Shown here piece after piece: positions 31,293 through 36,555 of a DNA stretch of 36,555 bases (its first letter is position 1; each line of letters begins with the position of its first letter). Made by a program: the position numbers and the translations under genes. The stretch is from assembly GCA_018816385.1 (NCBI GenBank), contig JAHIVK010000028.1:1-36555 (forward strand), given 5' to 3'. Source of the DNA: Patescibacteria group bacterium (GTDB lineage: Bacteria; Patescibacteriota; Microgenomatia; UBA1400; PJMF01). The notes under the pieces were generated by a model that worked only from the letters and a program-made list of their open reading frames with translations, did not search any database and had not been told where the DNA came from.

Positions 31293-31544
31293 ATGAAAAA
31301 TAAAAATACGGCTATACTGCTCACTCTCTTGCTTCCCGGGCTTGGCCACATATATTTACGCAAATATTTCGATGGGGTGACTCTTGGTGGCGCCACCATT
31401 CTTGTCTGGATTGTTCTTTGTTTTGTCAACACTTCAATGAATATTTTTTCGGGCAGGGGACTTATTATCACTTCCGCCTTAATTTTCCTGTATGCCTACT
31501 CGATTTTTGACGCTATGCGATTACTTAGAAAAAACAAAGTTTAA
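31293..31544 (+). CDS. Small TM2-like two-helix membrane protein
   Basis: 83 aa. TAILLTLLLPGLGHIYLRKYFDGVTLGG is the TM2-type start (PGLGxxYL), with helices about 6-23, 28-46 and 54-71. Function of such proteins is unknown. No Shine-Dalgarno; ATG is 5 bp after a TATAAT-like TATTAA, so a leaderless start is possible. One base separates it from the metallopeptidase gene. Confidence 0.75.
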   Translation: MKNKNTAILLTLLLPGLGHIYLRKYFDGVTLGGATILVWIVLCFVNTSMNIFSGRGLIITSALIFLYAYSIFDAMRLLRKNKV

Positions 31545-31545
31545 A

Positions 31546-32463
31546 ATGACGCTTTTACTCATTGGAGTTTTTGTTTTTATCATGATCGGGTTATACCGCG
31601 GTTATCAAGAAGCCGTAAATAAAAAAAGGTATTTAGTCTTGACCGGTATTGGACTGCTGGTGCCAATTTTAGCTCTTTTTCTCTTTGGCCCTCTTTTGCT
31701 TATCTCTCCTTTGAAACCCGGATTTGCCCAGATCAATCGGGGCGATAATATTACCATCTTCTATCCTGCCTCAAACAAACAAATACCACTCAAGCGTACG
31801 GCGGATGGCAAACATCAGGAAGCAAAACTTATCAGTCAACAAGAGGCGTCGCAGATGGCATTACTCTATACGCAGAAAGCGGTTGATAAAAATGAAGAGT
31901 TTTATCAAGTACCGGTTAATGCCAAGGTTTTACTGGTTTTAGGCGAAACTGATCTTTTTAGATATGGCGGGGTTATGCAGGGCGGAGGCACAGGTAATGA
32001 GTACGGCATTGTGATTGACGAAGTTTTTCTCAACGAAAAGCTTATCGCCCACGAACTTTCCCATGATGTAATTCGCAATTTACTGGGACCTATCAACTCC
32101 TTTAAACTTCCAACCTGGTTTGACGAGGGAATGGCCACCTATATTGCCGGTCAAAATGAATATCTATCCGAAGGAGAGGCCAAAGATATGCTGGTCCAAG
32201 GCGCGTATGTCCGCGATTTGAGCCGATGGGAGGGTTTCTTTGGTCATCTGCGCTGGAAGTTCACAGATATTCGGGAACCCCGCAAAACTTATGGTCAGGC
32301 ATATTTATTCATCAAATACCTATTTGACACCTACGGGGAGAATAAAATGTATCAGTTAATCGTGGCTATGAAAAGCGCTTCATTTAAGCGGGCATTTGAA
32401 CAGACACTAGGAGTTACTTCAAAAATGGCCAATGAGCAGTTTATCTCCAGCCTGGTTGAGTAG
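31546..32463 (+). CDS. Membrane-anchored gluzincin metallopeptidase (MA-like)
   Basis: 305 aa from ATG 31546; 31492 would overlap the TM2 gene. Two helices about 3-18 and 29-53, then an external domain with the zinc site IAHELSHDVI (His169, Glu170, His173) and third ligand Glu194 in TWFDEGMATYIAG. This is the peptidase_MA pattern. YGQAYLFIKYLFDTYGENKMYQLI closes the domain. Probably cleaves exported proteins; the substrate is unknown. Confidence 0.85.
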   Translation: MTLLLIGVFVFIMIGLYRGYQEAVNKKRYLVLTGIGLLVPILALFLFGPLLLISPLKPGFAQINRGDNITIFYPASNKQIPLKRTADGKHQEAKLISQQEASQMALLYTQKAVDKNEEFYQVPVNAKVLLVLGETDLFRYGGVMQGGGTGNEYGIVIDEVFLNEKLIAHELSHDVIRNLLGPINSFKLPTWFDEGMATYIAGQNEYLSEGEAKDMLVQGAYVRDLSRWEGFFGHLRWKFTDIREPRKTYGQAYLFIKYLFDTYGENKMYQLIVAMKSASFKRAFEQTLGVTSKMANEQFISSLVE

Positions 32464-32541
32464 ATCTAACGTCACCCATTAACTTGTGAGGCGCGCGGAT
32501 TCCATTGTGAATTTACGACCCAAAAATCTACATTTCTGATG

Positions 32542-32550
32542 TGATATAAT
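32542..32550 (+). promoter_or_regulatory. Extended -10 promoter of the coiled-coil gene
   Basis: TG-A-TATAAT (32542-32550), a perfect extended -10, then TTGATG and ATG 32557. Again 6 bp to the start codon, so a leaderless mRNA begins at ATG 32557. Confidence 0.6.
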
Positions 32551-32556
32551 TTGATG

Positions 32557-33393
32557 ATGATCAAACAAACTCCCAGCTCTGACCCAACCCAAGTTAACTA
32601 CAAAAGTCCCAAGAATGATATTTGGCAAGCGTATAAATCAGTCGTCTCCACCCTAAGTCAAGATGACCCTAGCGCCGGTTCTGTTAAACAAGCAGTAGCC
32701 AAACTGCCCGCCCAGTCCCCCAAACTCAAGAAACAGTTTCAACAAGTCGCAGATGATCTGTATCAAAACTTGAATAAATCGCTGGCTGACCTGCTGGGTC
32801 AATTTGAGCAAGCCTCTCTGGTGCTTGAACAGTTGCACACAGTCAAAGAAAAGCAACAAACAGAACTTTCGCAAGAGAAAGCGCGTCTGCTTGAAGATTT
32901 GAAAGAAACCCGGGAAAATAACTTGAAACTCCGCCAACGGGAAGCAGAAGAGTATGAGTACGACTTCAAAAAACGCCAAGAGCGTTTAGAAATAGGGTTG
33001 AAAGAATTAAGAGAGAAAACAGAGGCGAAATTATCGCAAAGGGAAATGGAGTTAAAAACAAAAGAAGATGAGCTCAATACTCTGCGCCAACAAGCCAAAG
33101 CTTTTGAAGAAAAAATCGCCTTGGCCGTGAAGCAAGCAGTGGCAGAAAACACCCAACAGCTTGAGCTGGTTTACAATCACTCCACAGCCTTGGCCGAACA
33201 AAAATATCAATCAGAAATTAAGATGAACCAACAAAAAATTAATGATCTTAACGCCTCAATTAAACAACAGCAACAAGAATCTCAACGCCTGCAAGCCGCT
33301 TCCGCCAGCATGAGCGCTAAATTAACCATGATTGCAGAAAAAGCTGTCACCAGAACCAACGCCACTCGGGACCAGCAAACTGTTGATAATTAG
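32557..33393 (+). CDS. Long coiled-coil protein, unknown function
   Basis: 278 aa from ATG 32557, chosen from the promoter spacing. Residues about 45-265 are Gln/Glu/Lys-rich with heptads (KEKQQTELSQEKARLLEDL, REKTEAKLSQREMELKTKED), a single long coiled coil. No signal peptide or helix for a membrane; cytoplasmic. First gene of an operon with a 292-aa unknown and a SWIM protein. Function unknown. Confidence 0.7.
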   Translation: MIKQTPSSDPTQVNYKSPKNDIWQAYKSVVSTLSQDDPSAGSVKQAVAKLPAQSPKLKKQFQQVADDLYQNLNKSLADLLGQFEQASLVLEQLHTVKEKQQTELSQEKARLLEDLKETRENNLKLRQREAEEYEYDFKKRQERLEIGLKELREKTEAKLSQREMELKTKEDELNTLRQQAKAFEEKIALAVKQAVAENTQQLELVYNHSTALAEQKYQSEIKMNQQKINDLNASIKQQQQESQRLQAASASMSAKLTMIAEKAVTRTNATRDQQTVDN

Positions 33394-33438
33394 TCTGGTC
33401 GCAAAATTAGAAACGAGTTATAGCAACCTCAAAACCAA

Positions 33439-34317
33439 ATGCCAGGCAAACATCAATTTGAAAAACGCATAACTGCTGACCAAATTCCCATCAAACATCA
33501 GCCACCTGATTTATCGTTGCTCACAGGTTTAGTTTGGCAAAACAGCCACCTTTCTCATCAAAAATTAGCCAAATACTTGGCAGATAAACAGCCCTATACC
33601 GTTACTGTTATTTTAGACAACCTGTCGCCCCAGCTACGCAATTGCAAAACCCACGTTCAAAAAACCCTGCAAGTTCGAATGAGTCGCTACCGGGAACTTT
33701 TGCATCAATCATTAACTACCGAACTTGGGCAAGATGGGGCAAATGAACAATATCGGCAGTGGCTTGAAAAGTATAGACAACGTTGGCTCGACAAAGGTAA
33801 AACTAAAAGCCTGGATGAGTATATTTTGGAGTTGGAGATGGCGCCACGATATCAAGCAAATATCCAGAAACACTTTAAGAACATAGAAAAGTTAAAGCAG
33901 ACAAGATTTTTTGTCCATCGGGAACGATACTACAATCTGCCTGCACCAATTACGCGCGTCGATTGGCGAAGCCCGTATGACAATCTATTCATTTGGACAG
34001 AAGGCAATCAAAAATATGTGGCCAGAGGTGGTAGCGGTTCTTCTGGAGCTCGAGAAACTAATAGTCGCTTCATCTTTGCCTTAGGATTACTTAATCAAAA
34101 ACAGCCAATTTCTTCCCACCTATTTTTGTATAACAAAACAAACCAGCTACAACAACTTGCATCTTTTTCCTCTTTAACCGTGCCCAAATATGATATTGGA
34201 GCAAATTATGATCTGGAATCAATACTGGAAAAACAGTTGCTCCAAGGCACTCACTTAATTTGGTGGGAAGATTTTGATCAACTCAAAAAACTATTTATAG
34301 ATACAATTAACTCATGA
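33439..34317 (+). CDS. Conserved-looking hypothetical protein
   Basis: 292 aa. N-terminal part Gln/His/Lys-rich and helical, then about 150-290 with aromatic alpha/beta character (TRFFVHRERYYNLP, DNLFIWTEGNQKYVARGG). RGGSGSSGARETNSRFIFALGLL is Gly-rich but has no NTP-binding signature I recognise. Soluble. It overlaps the SWIM gene as ATGA, so the two are probably partners. Confidence 0.6.
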   Translation: MPGKHQFEKRITADQIPIKHQPPDLSLLTGLVWQNSHLSHQKLAKYLADKQPYTVTVILDNLSPQLRNCKTHVQKTLQVRMSRYRELLHQSLTTELGQDGANEQYRQWLEKYRQRWLDKGKTKSLDEYILELEMAPRYQANIQKHFKNIEKLKQTRFFVHRERYYNLPAPITRVDWRSPYDNLFIWTEGNQKYVARGGSGSSGARETNSRFIFALGLLNQKQPISSHLFLYNKTNQLQQLASFSSLTVPKYDIGANYDLESILEKQLLQGTHLIWWEDFDQLKKLFIDTINS

Positions 34318-36077
34318 ATATTACCTTGCAAAATTTTGAGTCGGCCATTGATCCTCAAATATTAAGTCGAGGCAAGTCTTACTATCGCAAAGGAGCAGTC
34401 GTCAAGTTGGAACAAGATGGAGAGAGTTGGCATGCTATGGTTGTTGGTAATGATGAATATACTGTCGATGTTGCCGTAGATCAGGGCGAAATAGTTGATT
34501 ACAACTGCACATGCCCATATGACTTTGGCCCATTGTGTAAACACGAAGTGGCTGTTTTCTATGCTATGCGCGATGGGTTCAAACAGATCAAAACAAAGAA
34601 AGTAAAAAAAATAGTGCCCGCCCCTATTTCAAACAAGAACTCTCAAACTGCCGACATCCTGCAATCAGTAACACATGCTCAACTGATTGATTTTGTGACT
34701 GAACTATCCACTCAATCGGCAGACATACAACGCCAAGTTTTGCTTCGTTTCGGCCAAACCACACTTGATAAAAAAACACTGATCGGACTCATTAAGCAAG
34801 CCTTACACCAGGCAACAGATTGCCATGGATTTTTGGATTACTGGAGTGCCGGCCAAGCCGCCGAAAATGTCTGGGTATATCTTGAAGAAGCCGAGCTGAT
34901 GATTAAACAGCAGAAATATTCAGCTATTGTGCCTTATTATCAAGCAGTAATTGAGGTAGTGGTGCCAGCACTACAGCAAGCTGATGACTCAAATGGAGAA
35001 CTTGGCGGTTTAATTGAAACGAGTTTTGAAAAACTTACTGACCTGGCACCAAAACTTCCCCCAAATGATCGGGATGAGTTATTTTTATACTGTTTGACCG
35101 AATCTAGGTCGGCCAAATATGATGGTTGGAGTGACTGGCAAATACAATGGTTACGGATTGCCGCCTTATTAATTGCTGTTTCAAGTCAACAAAGCCAACT
35201 GTTTAAAACTCTGGATGAATTGGTTGCCAGTGAAAGTCGGATAGACCACGGCCAAATCTTGGACAAACACTTTAAACCAAATAAAAAATTATCAATATTT
35301 GACGAAGTGGACAGTTACTTGGCCCAAGAAACCGCTCTGCTCAAGTATCAAGTGATTGTCAAGCGCCAAGGCAAAGAGGCAGGGTTTCATTTTCTTCTTG
35401 AAAATCAGGCAATGTCTAACATTAAGAAAGAGCTTATCAAGTACTGGATTACTTTGCCAGACTTCGACAAAGCAAAACAATTAGCCAAAGAGGCATACGA
35501 CCACTATTTAACTTCACTACCCGGACTAGCCATTGATTTTGCTAAGCAACTTGTTGTGATTGCCGAACGCCAACATGACTATTCTGCATTAATCAAGTGG
35601 GGAACTACTGTTTTCTTGGGTTGGGGAGACTTTGATTATTTCAATCAAATGAAGCAGGCGCTGGATCCTCAGAGTTGGCTAACCGTAGTTGATAATTTAT
35701 TAAAAGAAACCGGTAGTAAGTCAAAACATCCTCACGCCGGTCTTTATGTCAAGGCCAAAATTTTATCTCAAGAAAACCGATTGGCTGATTTATACGATCT
35801 GATTGTTTCAAATCCCGAAGGTTATAGCTTGTTATCCGAATATGAATCAATTTTGAAAGCCAACTATCCAGAGGGTATTGCCAAAATATATGAAGCCGAA
35901 ATAAATCAAAAACTACAAAGTTTTGGTTTGGGCAGATCTCTTTATCAAGATGTTTGTCGTATGCTTAGACGTATTAAAAAATTAGGCTTTCCGGAGAAAG
36001 TTAGGGTAATTAGCCATCAACTGCAAACTAAATACCCCAACCGACCTGCCCTACTTGATGAACTCAACCGAGTATGA
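34314..36077 (+). CDS. SWIM zinc-finger protein
   Basis: 587 aa. The N-terminal SWIM site is NCTCPYDFGPLCKH (Cys65, Cys67, Cys75, His77), fitting CxC-xn-CxH. It follows RGKSYYRKGAVVKLEQDGE, the usual lead-in. The remainder (about 110-587) is helical with repeated YYQAVIE- and AKQLAKEAYDHY-like pairs, as in other long SWIM proteins. SWIM binds DNA or protein; function is unknown. Coupled to the 292-aa gene. Confidence 0.82.
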   Translation: MNITLQNFESAIDPQILSRGKSYYRKGAVVKLEQDGESWHAMVVGNDEYTVDVAVDQGEIVDYNCTCPYDFGPLCKHEVAVFYAMRDGFKQIKTKKVKKIVPAPISNKNSQTADILQSVTHAQLIDFVTELSTQSADIQRQVLLRFGQTTLDKKTLIGLIKQALHQATDCHGFLDYWSAGQAAENVWVYLEEAELMIKQQKYSAIVPYYQAVIEVVVPALQQADDSNGELGGLIETSFEKLTDLAPKLPPNDRDELFLYCLTESRSAKYDGWSDWQIQWLRIAALLIAVSSQQSQLFKTLDELVASESRIDHGQILDKHFKPNKKLSIFDEVDSYLAQETALLKYQVIVKRQGKEAGFHFLLENQAMSNIKKELIKYWITLPDFDKAKQLAKEAYDHYLTSLPGLAIDFAKQLVVIAERQHDYSALIKWGTTVFLGWGDFDYFNQMKQALDPQSWLTVVDNLLKETGSKSKHPHAGLYVKAKILSQENRLADLYDLIVSNPEGYSLLSEYESILKANYPEGIAKIYEAEINQKLQSFGLGRSLYQDVCRMLRRIKKLGFPEKVRVISHQLQTKYPNRPALLDELNRV

Positions 36078-36107
36078 GGGTTGTTTGATTCTCATATTTT
36101 TATTTTT
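36073..36107 (+). terminator. Probable terminator after the SWIM gene
   Basis: TATGAG (36073-36078), 12-nt loop, CTCATA (36091-36096), followed by TTTTTATTTTT. The hairpin overlaps the SWIM stop codon and the U run overlaps the end of the DUF134 gene on the other strand. The stem is short and AT-rich, so strength is uncertain. Confidence 0.5.
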
Positions 36108-36351
36108 CTTCTATCTTGATTGCTTTGCCCTTAATAATAGCTTCGGCAATCTTTTTATTGGCACTGCCTAATAGTCTGGCAAAGGTCGGCTGGGAGATTT
36201 TCATCTTCTCTGAGGCTTCAATCTGTTCTAATCCGTCAACTTCATACAGTTTTATGGCTTCTAGTTCATCAGGCAATAAAACTACTTCCTCAAGCTCCCT
36301 CAAAGGGATGCCTTGGGGTTTAAAGTAATAGACGTTTGGTTGAAACCGCAT
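36100..36351 (-). CDS. DUF134/UPF0251 helix-turn-helix protein
   Basis: 83 aa from the first ATG. YYFKPQGIPLRELEEVVLLPDELEAIKLYEVDGLEQIEASEKMKISQPTFARLL: the family HTH. The usual N-terminal RP...RR block is missing from this reading but is found just upstream in frame (PRPKIPRC before ATG), without a standard start codon between there and the next stop. The real start may be CTG 36378 or ATT. DNA-binding, target unknown. Confidence 0.82.
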   Translation of the reverse strand: MRFQPNVYYFKPQGIPLRELEEVVLLPDELEAIKLYEVDGLEQIEASEKMKISQPTFARLLGSANKKIAEAIIKGKAIKIEEK

Positions 36352-36418
36352 ACAGCGGGGTATTTTGGGTCTTGGCAGAATTTTGTTTCTGATGTTGATT
36401 AAATCCCTACCTCGTCAT

Positions 36419-36555
36419 TAGACTTGTCGCGAAATAAGGGCAATGGCTACTTATGGCATCTTTTATGCATTTTCTTTGCTTCTTCTTCCTCAAGTAGCTG
36501 AGGCTACTATCGTCATCAGAATCAACGAAAATGCTATAAAATCTATCCATAATTA
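36419..36555. repeat. MITE-like dispersed element, copy A (cut by window end)
   Basis: Left end TAGACTTGTCGCGAAATAAG (from 36419), then the same ordered blocks as copy B: GCATTTTC, TTCTTCTTCCTCAAGTA (36480-36496, 17 of 17 identical), GGCTACTATC (36502-36511), AACGAAAATG and AATCT-TCCATAAT. AGTAGC-TGAG-GCTACT and CATTTTC/GAAAATG can pair. By comparison with B the right end lies about 30 bp past the window. 36352-36418 holds only the possible N-terminus of the DUF134 gene. Confidence 0.6.

Noticed and set aside
32653-33152. Antisense frames (108 and 117 aa) in the coiled-coil gene
   Set aside because: Phe/Ser/Leu-rich, as expected from the reverse of Lys/Glu/Gln coiled-coil codons.
16563-36555. 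Repeat copies as CRISPR or integron attC sites
   Set aside because: Copies are far apart, have terminal inverted repeats and no spacers or attC core sites.
1-36555. Recoded UGA as Gly (Gracilibacteria/Absconditabacteria code)
   Set aside because: TGA ends many genes in ATGA overlaps where the protein family also ends, so TGA is a stop.

Overview
The window looks like part of a small, AT-rich bacterial genome, most likely a Candidatus Patescibacteria (CPR) lineage. This is an inference from four things: TTGACA/TATAAT-type promoters and a bacterial two-component system; archaeal-type accessory genes (PurP, a stand-alone ThrRS-type editing domain); very tight gene packing with many ATGA overlaps; and a CGNxxCEP...CPSDC tail of a kind I associate with CPR and DPANN surface proteins. 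TGA acts as a stop, so this is not a code-25 lineage. I found no rRNA, tRNA or CRISPR.

Layout. (1) 1-2548: nucleotide genes, with two adjacent PurP-family genes (one cut by the window edge) divergent from adenine phosphoribosyltransferase and MTA phosphorylase. (2) 2579-8820: copper export and sensing. A minus-strand operon encodes an ArsR-YHS repressor, CopA, a SafE-cupredoxin fusion and an HMA chaperone; it is divergent from an OmpR-type response regulator and histidine kinase. (3) 8986-16515: two convergent operons of membrane-anchored, Cys-rich, thioredoxin-like and DUF1573 proteins, each with its own CcdA-type electron transporter. (4) 16853-25398: a metal-resistance island with an HMBD protein, phosphoglycerate mutase, DUF5676, DUF2933, an ICMT-like protein, PadR, DsrE, DUF302, a ThrRS-editing-like protein, SHOCT, a GDCC protein and CopB. 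(5) 25777-28963: DEAD-box helicase, methyltransferase and glycosyltransferase. (6) 28980-36351: a beta-propeller surface protein, a membrane metallopeptidase, a coiled-coil/unknown/SWIM operon and a DUF134 regulator.

The most interesting result is a candidate regulon. Direct repeats of the form TTCATnnn-N3-TTCATnnn (11-bp period), followed after exactly 8 bp by a TA-rich -10 hexamer, lie upstream of four operons: 8986 (+), 16515 (-), 20410 (-) and 25398 (-). This is the geometry expected for an OmpR-family activator, and the only such regulator in the window is encoded at 6795. It would join the convergent thiol/Cys-rich operons to CopB and the DUF2933 operon as one envelope metal or thiol stress response. 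The two convergent operons share homologous CCG...C-x-H domains and look like an undescribed extracytoplasmic copper/thiol handling system: CcdA carriers could feed electrons to a single-domain and a triple thioredoxin, while the DUF1573 and CCG/CxH proteins could bind metal.

Other structure includes three copies of a dispersed element with terminal inverted repeats (16563-16722, about 31201-31284, 36419 to the window end), REP-like palindromes at 26996-27131, several promoters placed so that transcripts would be leaderless, and a hairpin-rich leader before the helicase. All functional calls come from reading the sequence; no database search was run.
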